Notes: generated by a model from the letters alone, not told the origin. 64,000 nucleotides of DNA from a candidate division BRC1 bacterium HGW-BRC1-1 (GCA_002842095.1 PHCB01000001.1:186001-250000); one strand, 5' to 3'. Numbered from the stretch's first letter, positions 8,630 through 18,454 are shown. Numbers and translations: made by a program.

Positions 8630-9322
8630 TCACAGGAGGGTCAGATCGACCGCGTTTCCCTTTAGAGGACGGTCACAATAAAAACTCTCGGCGTACGGCA
8701 CATCAATGTAAAAGCCCGCGGCACGCTTGCGCGCCAGAAGACGGTCCTGATAGCCGGGGATACTTCCATATTGCGAAGCATACTTATCCGCCAGTTCCTT
8801 CCAGCGCTCGAAATAAGGAGTCACGTCCACAACGAATGTGGGCTTCACCGAATCGGGGTGGAGGTAGTAGGCGATGTTTGGAATCCAGAAGGGCGGCTGA
8901 CCTGTTTCGATGTTCTTGAACCGGCTCAGGCGGAAAGCGTTTCGCACGATGCGCCCCGTAGCTTCATGGTCGGGATGCATCAGCGGGAAGTCGTAATACT
9001 GGCAAAGGATCAGGCGGGGACGCAGTTCGCGGATGGCCTTGATCACCCGCAAGCGCGCATCGAAGTTATCCTCCACACGGGTGTCGGTGAAGTCCAGCCA
9101 GCGCACTTCGGCGCCCAGATAATCCGCCGCATCGCGCGCCTCGCTATCGCGTATCTCGGCATTGCCGTACGTGCCGGCCTCGCCGTGGGTCATGTGAACC
9201 ATCACAACGCTTTTGCCCTGATCGCGCAGGTGAAGCAATGTGCCGCCAATGCAATGCTCGATGTCATCGGGATGAGCCCCGATGGCCATCACGTCGCAGC
9301 CGTAGTCTGTTTGGGTTGTCAT
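8630..9322 (-). CDS. PIG-L/LmbE-family zinc deacetylase, BshB1-like
   Basis: A 230-residue PIG-L family N-acetylglucosaminyl deacetylase. The zinc motif AHPDD is at residues 16-20 and the second ligand motif HPDH at 116-119. The middle and C-terminal parts (RPRLILCQYYDFPLMHPDHEATGRIV, then FVVDVTPYFERW and YASQYG) resemble BshB1, which deacetylates GlcNAc-malate in bacillithiol synthesis. bshA and bshC are absent from the window, so the substrate is unproven. The gene is 45 bases upstream of the acidic secreted protein and may start the operon leading to ruvC and hemW. Confidence 0.88.
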   Translation of the reverse strand: MTTQTDYGCDVMAIGAHPDDIEHCIGGTLLHLRDQGKSVVMVHMTHGEAGTYGNAEIRDSEARDAADYLGAEVRWLDFTDTRVEDNFDARLRVIKAIRELRPRLILCQYYDFPLMHPDHEATGRIVRNAFRLSRFKNIETGQPPFWIPNIAYYLHPDSVKPTFVVDVTPYFERWKELADKYASQYGSIPGYQDRLLARKRAAGFYIDVPYAESFYCDRPLKGNAVDLTLL

Positions 9323-9377
9323 GATAACAAGAGTATGCCCGGTGGCTGGAGCGCGTTCAATAAATCTTGTGGGGGAG

Positions 9378-9475
9378 GATGGACTTTATGGACGATATGG
9401 ACTTAAATGGACGTTATGGACGTGTCAGTTTAGTCGCTGCCCCATATCGTCCATTCAGTCCATTCAGTCCATCCT
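9378..9475. repeat. Inverted array of 9-base ATGGACNNT units (array 1)
   Basis: The left arm (9378-9423) is a run of about five units such as ATGGACTTT and ATGGACGAT. The right arm (about 9441-9475) is the reverse complement type (ATATCGTCC, ATTCAGTCC). The whole could fold as a long hairpin between two minus-strand genes. Two related arrays lie at 19908-19998 and 22767-22866. Confidence 0.85.
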
Positions 9476-9487
9476 TCCACCACGGAT

Positions 9488-9970
9488 TTATTGCTTCAGC
9501 GTGAAGCCCACTTTTTCCTTCTTCCCTGTGGCGGGTTCCACTTCCACCCACAGGCTGCTTTCGGGGGTCAGGGCCTTGGGCACTTCCACGTGCGCGTCAT
9601 ATGCGTCGCCCGCTTTGGCGGCTTTGGCTTTCACTGAACCGACTCCGTTTTCTGCACCCACCCACACGCGCACAGCTTTCGGATCGGTCTGTCCGGCAGC
9701 GGGTGTAATCTCAAACACCCCGTGGCCGCCCGCCGCCACGTCGCCCATCTGCGATACGTTCACTTTCAGACTCGCGATGGTGGTTGTTCCGAGGTCCTTC
9801 GCGTCGCCATGGGCATGGCCGCCGGTTGCAGCGGGGGCTGCATGGTTATGGCCCGCGTGAGGGTCCAGGGTTGCGCCTGGTTTTGCCTGAGCGAAGACCG
9901 AGCCACCCGTCATCATCACCACGGTTACCGCTGCGGCCAGGGCCGCTTTCATCGTCTTGCTGTTGTTCAT
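9488..9970 (-). CDS. Small exported His-rich protein of the metal efflux locus
   Basis: A 160-residue exported protein with a signal peptide ending VFAQA, followed by a His-rich segment (DPHAGHNHAAP, GGHAHGD) that could bind Cu, Zn, Co or Ni. The rest looks like one beta domain (about residues 60-160). The ATG at 9970 has a strong AGAGGAG ribosome site 8 bases upstream; an upstream start at 10045 would overlap the czcA-like gene. It lies 71 bases downstream of the RND pump gene on the same strand and probably acts as a periplasmic metal carrier for it. The family is not named by me. Confidence 0.8.
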   Translation of the reverse strand: MNNSKTMKAALAAAVTVVMMTGGSVFAQAKPGATLDPHAGHNHAAPAATGGHAHGDAKDLGTTTIASLKVNVSQMGDVAAGGHGVFEITPAAGQTDPKAVRVWVGAENGVGSVKAKAAKAGDAYDAHVEVPKALTPESSLWVEVEPATGKKEKVGFTLKQ

Positions 9971-10041
9971 TGTTAGTCTCCTCTTTGTTAGTTTCTCACA
10001 CTCCCGGAAGGAAGCATAACTTGTTGTGTTGGGGGCGTGCA

Positions 10042-13000
10042 TCACTCCCCCACTATAATTTCCTCTTTGTCAGACGCCGAGGTGCTGCGCAAAGGCCGCG
10101 CGCCACTGTGCCCGAAAACCATCATGTAGCCCGCCGGCACCACGAACAGATTCAGGAAAGTGGACGTAACCAATCCGCCCAGGACCACTGCGGCCAGTGG
10201 GGCGAGCAACTCACTGCCCGGCTCACCGGCTGCCATCGCCAACGGGATCAGACCGAGAATCGCCGACAATGCTGTCATGAGAATCGGCACGAGTCGCTCC
10301 ATGCTGCCTCGCACAACAGCCTCGTGCAGGGGTCGCCTCTCCTCGCGCAGAATGTGGGCGTAGTGATTGACCAGCAGAATGCCATTACGCACCGCGATGC
10401 CAAACAACGTGACAAAACCCACCATGCCCGCGATGGAAATGACCGGTGCGATATAAACGCCACCCAGACCAAAGAGCGCCCGGGTGTTGGCAAACACAGA
10501 CGCGGGCACCGTGAGGTAAATCGCAATGATGCCGCCGATCATGGCGAGGGGCAGGTTCACCATCACCAGCAACGCCGCGCGACCTGATCCCAGAGCCATG
10601 TGGAGCAGCAGCCCGATGACAAATATCACACCCGCACCCATGATAAATATGGTGCGCGATGCCGACTGTTGCGCTTCGAACTGCCCGCCATAATGCACCG
10701 TGTAGCCGTGGCGTTCCACAATCGGATCAACCTGCTTGCGCACCGCCTGCACCAGATCGCCGAGGTTCTGTCCCTCGGCCACGTTGAGCGACACGAGCGC
10801 TTTTCGACGCGCGTTCTCGCGCACGATCTGGTTGGGCGTACGTTCCATCACCACATCGGCCACTTCGGTCAACCGAACGCTCGCGCCGCTGGCACCGCGC
10901 AACACGAGGTTCTTTAACTGGTCAACCCCCTGGCGCTCCTCGGGGTGCAACCGCACGACCAGATCGTACTGCCGAATGCCTTCGTTGACCGTCGCCACCG
11001 CGCGCCCCGCAAACGCAACGCGCACCTGCTCGGCGGCCTCCGCGGGGGTCAACCCATACAACGCCAGATGCGCAGGGCGATAATCGATGGTGACCGAATC
11101 ATTGAGCAGTTCCCGATTGGCGGTTACATCCCGCGCGCCAGGAATCTTTTTCGTCTCCTGTTCGATCTCCGCGGCGATGGACCGCAGCTTCGCCAGATCA
11201 TCGCCGTACACACTGATGGCAATAGCCGCCGGTGTACCCGAGAGAATATGCGACAGCCGGTGTTCGATGGGCTGCCCCACGCTGGTCGTCACACCGGGCA
11301 CGTCCGCAAGAATCACGTCGATCTGCCTTCGCACCTCGTCGCGTCCCTTGCCGGGCTTTACGGTCACTTCGATTTCCGAATTGCTGACCGGCTCCGCATG
11401 TTCGTCACGCTCGGCGCGGCCGGTGCGGCGAATCACCGCTCGCACACCCTCGATTTTCGACAGCCGTTCCTCGATGCCACGCGTCATGCGGTCGCTCTCC
11501 AGCAACGAGGTTCCACGCGGCGCATACACGAACACCGTGAAAGTGCCCTCGTTGAACTCCGGCAGGAAGCTTGAGCCAAAAGTCGATGCCAGAGCCAGTG
11601 CTGCCACAGACGCCACGGCCGCAAGCCCGAGCACCGTCTTTTTCCAGCGCAAAGCAGCATTGAGAATCGGAGCGTAAACACGTTTCAACACACGCACCAA
11701 CGGACCGTCATGCTCCGCCCCACCGCGCCCCAGTCGACCCTTCAGCAACAAGCGGCACATGGCCGGGGTGACCGTCAGCGCCACCAGAAGACTCGCAAGA
11801 ATGGAGGAGATGTACGCGATTCCCAGGGGACGAAAGAACCGTCCTTCCAGTCCCTGCAGAAACAGCAGCGGCACGAACACGATGACAATGATGATGGTGG
11901 CGAAAACCACCGAGGAACGGATCTCGTTGGAGGCATCGAAGATGATCTGTATCCGTCCCTTTTGTTGGCCGACGGGCAGCGCCTGATTTTCCTTCAGACG
12001 GCGAAAAACGTTCTCCACGTCAATGATAGCGTCATCCACCAACTCGCCGATGGCAACGGCCAGACCTCCCAGCGTCATGACGTTGATCGACAGTCCCAGC
12101 GCCCACAGCACCAGTAGCGCCACCCCCAGCGAAAGCGGCAACGCCGTGAGCGTGATGATCGTCGTTCGGACGTTCATGAGAAACAGAATGAGGATGATGG
12201 CGACCAGAATGGCGGCGTCGCGCGAGACCTTGACGACATTGTGAATGCTGAGGGAAATGAAATCAGACTGTCGGAAAACGTGACGGTTCATCACCGCCCC
12301 CTTCGGCAGCGCGCCCTCGGCCTGACGCAGCACTTCGTCGGCCGCCTCGGTGACAACAAGCGTGTTTGCCCCCGGCACTTTCTGGATGGAGATAACTACC
12401 GCCTGCACTCCCCCATCGCTGGCATTTCCGCGACGTGGCGCGCCCGCCAGTTGCACATCGGCCACCTGACCAATGGTCACTGCCGCACCATCAACATAGC
12501 GCACGATGGTCGCCTTGATATCCTCAACGCTGCGCACGCGGCCCGTCTGGCGCAAAGGCAACTCACGCCCCTGCACATCCGGCAGGTAGCCCGCGCTGGC
12601 GATGGTATGCGCCTTGCCCGCCGCTGCCTGGACATCTTCCACAGTCAGATCATACAGGCTCAACTGATCGGGGCGCACGTTCACCTGATACTCGGGCAGC
12701 TCGCCACCGATCGCGACAACCTGTGTTACACCCGCCACACCCAGCAGGCGGTTGCGCAATTCAAAATCCGCAAACGCGCGCATCTCGGCCGGTGAAGCCG
12801 AATTGTCCGGAGATGAAATACTGACCAGCATCACCTCGCCGGTGATGGAACTGATGGGCGCAATCTCGGCGTTAACTTCCTCGGGAAGCGTGTCCCGCGC
12901 CGCAGCCAGTCGTTCGCCCACCAACTGTCGCGCGCGATAAATGTCGGTGCTCCAATCGAACTCCACGAAAACTATGGAAAGCGATAACGCGCTGGTGCTG

Positions 13001-13248
13001 CGCACGCGTCGCACGCCGGGTAGTCCGTTCACCGCACTTTCAATCGGGAAGGTGACGTATTGCTCCACCTCCGTCGTATCGAGCCCGGATGCCTCCGTCA
13101 TTACCACGACGGTGGGCGCGTTCAACTCGGGAAAAACGTCCAGCGGCATGGCGCGCAACTTAAACAATGTGAAGCCCATCACCAACAGCGCCCCCGCCAG
13201 GATCATCCCCGGATGGCGGATCGAGAAAGCTATAACTCGTTTTAACAT
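10042..13248 (-). CDS. CzcA/CusA-family heavy-metal efflux RND pump
   Basis: A 1,068-residue inner-membrane RND transporter, the normal length for the heavy-metal efflux branch. It begins MLKRVIAFSIRHPG, with the first membrane helix, then the large periplasmic porter domain, a block of helices including GELVDDAIIDVENVF (the acidic TM4 residues characteristic of CzcA/CusA pumps), a second porter domain and a final helix block. It exports divalent or monovalent metal ions using the proton gradient, with the adaptor encoded 22 bases upstream. The start at 13248 has a GGAGAG ribosome site; longer N-terminal versions lie inside the adaptor gene. No TolC-type outer membrane channel is in the window. 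Confidence 0.94.
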   Translation of the reverse strand: MLKRVIAFSIRHPGMILAGALLVMGFTLFKLRAMPLDVFPELNAPTVVVMTEASGLDTTEVEQYVTFPIESAVNGLPGVRRVRSTSALSLSIVFVEFDWSTDIYRARQLVGERLAAARDTLPEEVNAEIAPISSITGEVMLVSISSPDNSASPAEMRAFADFELRNRLLGVAGVTQVVAIGGELPEYQVNVRPDQLSLYDLTVEDVQAAAGKAHTIASAGYLPDVQGRELPLRQTGRVRSVEDIKATIVRYVDGAAVTIGQVADVQLAGAPRRGNASDGGVQAVVISIQKVPGANTLVVTEAADEVLRQAEGALPKGAVMNRHVFRQSDFISLSIHNVVKVSRDAAILVAIILILFLMNVRTTIITLTALPLSLGVALLVLWALGLSINVMTLGGLAVAIGELVDDAIIDVENVFRRLKENQALPVGQQKGRIQIIFDASNEIRSSVVFATIIIVIVFVPLLFLQGLEGRFFRPLGIAYISSILASLLVALTVTPAMCRLLLKGRLGRGGAEHDGPLVRVLKRVYAPILNAALRWKKTVLGLAAVASVAALALASTFGSSFLPEFNEGTFTVFVYAPRGTSLLESDRMTRGIEERLSKIEGVRAVIRRTGRAERDEHAEPVSNSEIEVTVKPGKGRDEVRRQIDVILADVPGVTTSVGQPIEHRLSHILSGTPAAIAISVYGDDLAKLRSIAAEIEQETKKIPGARDVTANRELLNDSVTIDYRPAHLALYGLTPAEAAEQVRVAFAGRAVATVNEGIRQYDLVVRLHPEERQGVDQLKNLVLRGASGASVRLTEVADVVMERTPNQIVRENARRKALVSLNVAEGQNLGDLVQAVRKQVDPIVERHGYTVHYGGQFEAQQSASRTIFIMGAGVIFVIGLLLHMALGSGRAALLVMVNLPLAMIGGIIAIYLTVPASVFANTRALFGLGGVYIAPVISIAGMVGFVTLFGIAVRNGILLVNHYAHILREERRPLHEAVVRGSMERLVPILMTALSAILGLIPLAMAAGEPGSELLAPLAAVVLGGLVTSTFLNLFVVPAGYMMVFGHSGARPLRSTSASDKEEIIVGE

Positions 13249-13270
13249 GATGTTTGTTCTCTCCGCTCTC

Positions 13271-14797
13271 TCAGTGTTTGCCGAAATGGACGGTGCCATC
13301 GGCATCCACATGGGCGCCTTGCGGAACCTTGCCGGTACCAGCGAGCTTGAGCGTGTAAGCTCCCTCGACCACCACCTCGTCGCCCTCGGCCAGACCGCTC
13401 TGCATGGCGATCCACTCACCGTCGCTGACCCCGGTGTCCGCTTCGAGACGAATCACTTTATCCGGGTTTTCTGGATCGCGCCGGAACACGATGGTCCTCA
13501 GTTCATCCTGAACCACGGCGCTCAAGGGAACTGCCGGCTCTGGGTCGCTCGTCTCGTCGAGCACGGCCTCCGCAAACGCAGTCACGCCCGCGCGTGCCCA
13601 CGTCGGGGTGCTTTGGGGCGTGACGATCACATCCATCGTGCGCTTCTGGGCGTCGGTCTCAAGACCCAGAAACAGCGTGGCGGGAATCGACTCCACCCCG
13701 GCGATACTGCCGCCCGATGGCGGTGCGATTCGCGCGGCCATTCCATTACTCAGTTTCCCCAGATCACTCTGATAAGCGACCGCACGAAAGCGCACTGCTT
13801 CCGGGTCAATTGTGGTCAGCACGGGCGCCGCAGCTTCCACATGGGCACCGTGCGTAACCGGCAATGTCTCCACCACACCCGAGGCCGTTGCCCGCACCTT
13901 CACTTTATCCAGCGTCTGCCACATGGGCGAGCCATCTGCGCCGGGTTCGTCCAGATCCTCATCGCTCACCTGGAGGATCGACCTCATGGCCGCCCTCGCC
14001 AGCACCAGTCGCAAGTGCGCTGCCTCATGGTCGCTGATGCGAGCCTGCAATGCCGCCCCTTGAGTGGCTGTGGTGGCGAAGGCACCATCGCCCCCTGTGC
14101 TCAATTGCAAACGCTCCCGCTCCGAATCCGCCTTTTCCTCCTCGGCCTCAACCAGGGCGGCGCGGGCATCGGCAACACGCCTGCGGGCATCCACCATCTC
14201 ACCCGACATGCCGCCCACGGTCCGGCCCAGCTTTTCCAGCTCATCTGTCCAGGCCTCGGCAACCATCACCGATTCTCGGAGGGCCTCCAAATGCCGCTCC
14301 CCTGCTTCCGCCCGGCCCGATGAAACCAATTGCGCCCGCGAAGCCTGACCCGATGACGCCAAAGCCATCACGACCGATGCACTCGTTAACTCCACACGAG
14401 CGATCGCCTCCGCCATTTCCTGCTGCGCGCGACGCCATTCCACCGAATCCAACTCATACAAAGGCTGACCGGTGGTGATGGTGTCGTACTGGTTTACGAA
14501 AAGCTCAACACGGCCTGACAGCGGCGTGCGATACTCGCGCCGGGCCAGGGGTTGCGCCTCGAAACGCCCCGGCATTCGCAGCGTATCTGCCACCCGCCGC
14601 GACTCCACCCTGGCAAACCGAATGCCGAGGTTACGCCGGACATTCTCGGGCACATCAATGCGATTGGTCGCCTGTGCGCCTGGCATCTCCCCCTCGGCGT
14701 GCACTTCCGTTTCGGTGGCAACAGATGGTCCGTCGCCGGAGCAGCCCGCGACCAATAACAGAACTGGCAGGGCAAACCCATAAAGTCGATGCTGCAT
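13271..14797 (-). CDS. CusB/CzcB-type periplasmic adaptor lipoprotein
   Basis: A 508-residue membrane fusion protein. The N-terminus MQHRLYGFALPVLLLVAGC carries a lipobox, so the protein is probably anchored in a membrane. A lipoyl-like half (RTPLSGRVELFVNQYDTITTGQPLYEL) is followed by a long coiled-coil hairpin rich in Ala/Glu/Arg (about residues 105-250), the second lipoyl half, and beta-barrel and membrane-proximal domains ending GEWIAMQSGLAEGDEVVVEGAYTLK. It links the RND pump to an outer-membrane channel. The ATG at 14797 has a GAAAGG ribosome site 8 bases upstream; an upstream TTG at 14818 has none. Confidence 0.9.
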   Translation of the reverse strand: MQHRLYGFALPVLLLVAGCSGDGPSVATETEVHAEGEMPGAQATNRIDVPENVRRNLGIRFARVESRRVADTLRMPGRFEAQPLARREYRTPLSGRVELFVNQYDTITTGQPLYELDSVEWRRAQQEMAEAIARVELTSASVVMALASSGQASRAQLVSSGRAEAGERHLEALRESVMVAEAWTDELEKLGRTVGGMSGEMVDARRRVADARAALVEAEEEKADSERERLQLSTGGDGAFATTATQGAALQARISDHEAAHLRLVLARAAMRSILQVSDEDLDEPGADGSPMWQTLDKVKVRATASGVVETLPVTHGAHVEAAAPVLTTIDPEAVRFRAVAYQSDLGKLSNGMAARIAPPSGGSIAGVESIPATLFLGLETDAQKRTMDVIVTPQSTPTWARAGVTAFAEAVLDETSDPEPAVPLSAVVQDELRTIVFRRDPENPDKVIRLEADTGVSDGEWIAMQSGLAEGDEVVVEGAYTLKLAGTGKVPQGAHVDADGTVHFGKH

Positions 14798-14931
14798 GAT
14801 GGAAACCTTTCGTCTCAAGAGCTTCGGTTGGATTCCGTGGGTGCGCGCAGCGATAACAAAAGCGCACGGGTTGAATCAGTCCACGAACAGGGAAGCGAAT
14901 TGCCGATCGCGAAGATCAGTAGCCGGGAAAA

Positions 14932-15372
14932 TCAGGCAGAGACGAGCTTGGGAGGTTGAAAGATGGACACAGCCCCGGCGGGCGCAACACCGGGATTATA
15001 AACAAAAACGCCGCCCTCTGGAAGCGCATCAGACGAGGCCAGGGAAACTTGCTGCACGACGAACATAACATGCGAACACACATCGCCGCAGCCGGCACAG
15101 CCGCAATCCGGGGATGATTCAGTTGCACCGGAATGAGATTCGTTGGAACCTTCCGGCGAATCGGCCCCATGGGAGCATCCATCGTGATCCGCAGCGGCAT
15201 ACTTGCCCAGTGCCGATTGATGAGAGTGGTTCACATCGCCCTGATGATCTCGCACGAGATGCATCGCTGCAGCCGCGGCGCATCCACAGCCCGAAAGCTG
15301 GCCGGAAAAAGCGAAAGCGAGCATCACCATCGCCGCCACCCAACGGTGCATTTTGGAAGTGCGCAATCTCAT
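14932..15372 (-). CDS. Exported Cys/His-rich small protein heading the metal efflux operon
   Basis: A 146-residue protein with a signal sequence or N-terminal helix (to about residue 30), then clusters of metal ligands: GCGC, MHLVRDHQGDVNHSHQ, DHDGCSH and DCGCAGCGDVCSH. The arrangement recalls CopL-like metal-responsive proteins upstream of copper operons, but I cannot assign the family. It is the first minus-strand gene of the efflux operon and faces the divergent Crp/Fnr gene 179 bases away. An analogous Cys-rich small protein heads the ABC exporter cluster at 49159. It may sense, buffer or deliver metal; its ribosome site is weak. Confidence 0.7.
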   Translation of the reverse strand: MRLRTSKMHRWVAAMVMLAFAFSGQLSGCGCAAAAAMHLVRDHQGDVNHSHQSALGKYAAADHDGCSHGADSPEGSNESHSGATESSPDCGCAGCGDVCSHVMFVVQQVSLASSDALPEGGVFVYNPGVAPAGAVSIFQPPKLVSA

Positions 15373-15551
15373 TGAGCACCAACTACCCCGCCCCTCCCTC
15401 AGACATTCGATAGGATCAACAACTCCCCCGAGGCGCAGCAGCGAACGGGAACGCTTCCAATCCCCCCCGGACTTCTTTCACTTGTCATCTTATTACTTAT
15501 GGTGCAGACAATCAGTCATCATGCAATTTCCCGAACCGTTAAACTGAATCC

Positions 15552-16256
15552 ATGGCCCCCTCCCCACCCGGCTCCCGCACCCGGCGTACTCCGCTTGAGG
15601 CAGTCCCGTTTTTTCAGGGGCTCGACTCCGAACAACGACGCGAATTGGAATCGGCAGGACACCGCAAAACCCTATCGTCGGGACACCGCCTTTTTCATCA
15701 GGATGACCCTGCCGACTCATTCCATGTCGTCCTGAGCGGTCGTCTCCGGTCCCTGCGCCGCGCCCCCGCCGGTGGCGAGGTTGTCATGCACTTCATCGAG
15801 CCGGGCGACATCGTGGGAGAAATTCCGGTTTTGCTTGGCAATCACTATCACGTAAGCGCCCAGGCGCTCGAACCCAGCGAAATTTTCTCCCTACCCCTTG
15901 CTGAATTTCGCCGCGTGGTGGCTGCCCATCCCGAAGTTGGGGTGCGCTACATGCGTGCCATGGCCGCCAAGATGGTTCGCATTCTCGAGCGCCTCGAAGC
16001 GCAGAAGGGCATGCGCGCGGAACAGCGGGTTGCAACTCATCTGATGACTCAGACAAACCTCATCCCGGATGTGGGCAGCGCGCTCGAATTGCGCTCCAGC
16101 AAAAAAATCTGGGCGCAGGACCTCGGCCTCCAGCCTGAGAGCCTCTCGCGCGCGCTACGGCGCATGGCCGACGATGGCGTCATTCGCGTAGAAGGTCGAC
16201 GGATCATCATCATCGACCCCGACGCCCTCAATGCCCTCGCCTGTGGCGGGGCGTGA
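15552..16256 (+). CDS. Crp/Fnr-family transcription regulator
   Basis: A 234-residue regulator. Residues about 18-140 form a cyclic-nucleotide-binding beta-roll (FHVVLSGRLRSLRR, GDIVGEIPVLLG), followed by the dimer helix and a C-terminal winged helix (IWAQDLGLQPESLSRALRRMADDGVIRVEGRRI). The RxS phosphate-binding motif of cAMP-binding members is not seen in the GEIPVLLGNHYHVSAQA segment, and there is no N-terminal Cys cluster for an FNR iron-sulfur centre, so the effector is unknown. It is divergent from the metal efflux operon, 179 bases between starts, and is the obvious candidate regulator. No clear palindromic operator could be picked out in that gap. Confidence 0.9.
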   Translation: MAPSPPGSRTRRTPLEAVPFFQGLDSEQRRELESAGHRKTLSSGHRLFHQDDPADSFHVVLSGRLRSLRRAPAGGEVVMHFIEPGDIVGEIPVLLGNHYHVSAQALEPSEIFSLPLAEFRRVVAAHPEVGVRYMRAMAAKMVRILERLEAQKGMRAEQRVATHLMTQTNLIPDVGSALELRSSKKIWAQDLGLQPESLSRALRRMADDGVIRVEGRRIIIIDPDALNALACGGA

Positions 16257-16262
16257 AAGCCA

Positions 16263-16306
16263 CAAAAAAACCGGCCGGCTTGTGATGAACCACAAACCGA
16301 CCGGCC
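16263..16306 (-). terminator. Terminator of glnA
   Basis: On the minus strand GGCCGG and TTTGTG arms pair with CACAA and CCGGCC (outer arms 16273-16278 and 16301-16306), followed by a run of seven T (the A-run at 16264-16270). It lies between the convergent Crp/Fnr gene and glnA. Confidence 0.85.
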
Positions 16307-16338
16307 AACTATTGCTGTAACCCCAACAGAGCAGGGTG

Positions 16339-17790
16339 TTAAACGTCGTAGTACATAAAATACTCGTGCGGGGTTGGGCGAAGACGCATGGGGTCCACTT
16401 CGTGCGTACGTTTGTACTCGATGTAAGCGTCGATCACGTCCTTCGAGAAGACGTCGCCGCGCGTCAGGAACTCGTTGTCCGCCTCCAGGGCATCCAGCGC
16501 TGCATCCAGTGATGCGGGCACCTTCGGCACCTTGCGGGCTTCTTCAGCGGGCAGGTCATAGATGTTCTTATCAAGAGGATCGCCGGGATGAATCTTGTTC
16601 TGAATGCCATCCAGACCCGCCATCACAATGGCCGAGAACGCGAAGTAGAAGTTCGCAGTGGGATCCGGCGGACGGAACTCAATGCGCTTCGCCTTTTCAC
16701 TGGCCGAGTACATGGGGATACGAATGGCTGCGGAGCGATTACGCTGAGAGTATGCAAGGTTCACAGGCGCCTCGTAGCCCGGCACCAAACGCTTATAGCT
16801 GTTGGTGGTGGGGCTGGTGAACGCCAGAACCGCAGGAGCATGCTTCAGGATGCCACCGATGAAATGGAGCGCCATTTCGCTCAGACCCGCATATTGGTTA
16901 CCGGCGAAGAGGTTCTTGCCGTTGTTCCACAATGACACGTGAACGTGCATTCCGCTGCCGTTATCGCCATACATCGGCTTGGGCATGAAGGTGACCGTCT
17001 TGTTATACTTCTTCGCCACGTTCTTCACGATGTACTTGAAGAGCAGGGACTGATCGCCCATGGCCAGCAGATGGTTGAAACGAATGTCGATCTCGCACTG
17101 ACCGGCAGTAGCCACCTCGTGGTGGTGGGCCTCGGCGTGGATGCCGCATTCCATCAGCGTCAACATCATCTCACTGCGAATGTCCTGAAGTGAGTCGATG
17201 GGAGGAACCGGGAAATAACCCTCTTTGAAACGGGGACGCCAACCAAGGTTCGGATTGCCCGGCTCACTGGGGCGGCCGGTGCTCCACGCACCTTCGTCGC
17301 TCTCAATGTGGAAATACGATTCATTCGGCTGCGAGTCAAAGCGAACGCCATCAAAGATGAAGAACTCGAGCTCGGGGCCGATGAAGACGGAATCGGCAAA
17401 GCCAAGGCTCTTTACATAATTCTCACAGTTGTACGCCACACTGCGCGGGTCGCGCTCGTAACGCTCTTTGGTAACGGGGTCGAGAATATTGCAGACCAGT
17501 GACAAGGTCTTGTGTTTGGCGAAGGGGTCGATCAGCGCCGTTTCCGGATCGGGCAACATGAGCATGTCGCTCTCGTTGATTGCCCGCCAGCCGCGCATCG
17601 ATGAACCATCGAAGCCAAAGCCATCCTCAAACGAAGACTCATCCACCTGATGGCGCGGCACCGAAAGGTGCTGCCACTGGCCAGGGAGATCCATGAACTT
17701 GAAATCTACAACCTGGACTCCGACCTGATCGGCCATCGCCAGCACTTCTTTAGGTGTCTTCGGCCGGTCGGCCGCGTTCATCTTAGCCAT
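16339..17790 (-). CDS. glnA: Glutamine synthetase, type I
   Basis: A 483-residue GSI enzyme making glutamine from glutamate, ammonia and ATP. Typical motifs are seen: DGSSMRGW, the metal-site [21 protein letters not shown] with the ATP-binding region, the flexible loop, and [19 protein letters not shown]. The segment NIYDLPAEE matches the loop holding the adenylylated Tyr of GSI-beta enzymes (Tyr397 in E. coli), so control by adenylylation is possible. A GAAGGAG ribosome site precedes the ATG. The gene stands alone, with no glnK or ntrBC beside it; gltD lies far away at 60364-61821. Confidence 0.97.
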   Translation of the reverse strand: MAKMNAADRPKTPKEVLAMADQVGVQVVDFKFMDLPGQWQHLSVPRHQVDESSFEDGFGFDGSSMRGWRAINESDMLMLPDPETALIDPFAKHKTLSLVCNILDPVTKERYERDPRSVAYNCENYVKSLGFADSVFIGPELEFFIFDGVRFDSQPNESYFHIESDEGAWSTGRPSEPGNPNLGWRPRFKEGYFPVPPIDSLQDIRSEMMLTLMECGIHAEAHHHEVATAGQCEIDIRFNHLLAMGDQSLLFKYIVKNVAKKYNKTVTFMPKPMYGDNGSGMHVHVSLWNNGKNLFAGNQYAGLSEMALHFIGGILKHAPAVLAFTSPTTNSYKRLVPGYEAPVNLAYSQRNRSAAIRIPMYSASEKAKRIEFRPPDPTANFYFAFSAIVMAGLDGIQNKIHPGDPLDKNIYDLPAEEARKVPKVPASLDAALDALEADNEFLTRGDVFSKDVIDAYIEYKRTHEVDPMRLRPTPHEYFMYYDV

Positions 17791-18401
17791 CTTTTTCCAA
17801 ACTCCTTCTCAGAATATGCCAAATTTCGTGCGGACTGAACAACCACCGCGAGTTGAGACACAACACAATACAATTCACGGGTTTATGCAAAAAAAACAGA
17901 CTTTTTTAATGGTCAATAAGAACCAAATTAAGCCATCCAAAGGCATTTCAATGTTTCATATTATTTGGTACTGCATAATTTTTTTGGACCGTGGGTCGGC
18001 CATGCCTGGTCCGGCGATCCACACAGTCGTGCGATTGGACGAACACACAGGTTCGCCCCTTCGGAATCGCGGGTTCAATTCGACGACAACGTTTCGGGGC
18101 ATCGTAGGGGCGGACCTGCGTGTCCGCCCTCCGACCACCTCTCTGTCATCCCCGGGGTGCGGTGAAACTATCTCATCCCATTGATCGAATGCCGATGAAT
18201 AATCGGTTCGATGTAAAGTTTCTATCCTTGGTCGTTCGCATGGCTTACGCATGTGTTCGGCGCTTGTCGGATTCAAGAAGTAGGGAAGGCCCCTTCTCTC
18301 ACCTCCAAGCCGCTTCGGCGCGTGAAAAGGTCCCACGACGCAACATGGCATTCGGCTCGCAACGCCCCCGCAAGGGACTTTGTGAAAGCCGCAAAGTTTA
18401 T
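17791..18401. other. Intergenic region between glnA and the infC leader
   Basis: The region carries the divergent promoters of glnA and the infC operon, a copy of the GGGGCGGACC-type repeat (18037-18130) and, from about 18190, probable infC leader RNA. A small hairpin at about 18376-18397 (ACTTTG pairing with CAAAGT) sits just before the leader terminator. Open frames here look like chance. Confidence 0.5.
18037..18130. repeat. Dispersed repeat with GGCGAAC/GTCCGCC-type ends (copy 1, diverged)
   Basis: Begins GGACGAACACACAGGTTCGC and ends GTAGGGGCGGACCTGCG followed by TGTCCGCCCT, the two ends found in the fuller copy at 43958-44078. The middle is different. Each end is itself a short palindrome. 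Confidence 0.7.
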
Positions 18402-18454
18402 GTCGGGGAAAAGAGACGGGTTCACCGTGTTCTTTTCCCCGACTTTTTTGTTTT
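18402..18454 (+). terminator. Terminator/attenuator in the infC leader
   Basis: A perfect 13-bp stem (GTCGGGGAAAAGA 18402-18414 with TCTTTTCCCCGAC 18431-18443) is followed by T6-G-T4. It lies only 60 bases before the infC start, inside what must be the 5' leader. In Bacillus the infC-rpmI-rplT operon is controlled by L20-dependent termination in its leader; this hairpin could serve the same purpose. It may alternatively end an upstream transcript. Confidence 0.85.

Noticed and set aside
12941-14323. A 460-codon plus-strand frame across the metal efflux genes
   Set aside because: Antisense to CusB and CzcA whose motifs are unambiguous.
15373-15551. A Crp/Fnr operator between the regulator and the metal efflux operon
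   Set aside because: No convincing TTGAT-N4-ATCAA or TGTGA-N6-TCACA palindrome could be read in the gap.
17791-17990. A sigma-54 promoter upstream of glnA
   Set aside because: No GG-N10-GC element with the expected -24/-12 spacing was found on the minus strand.
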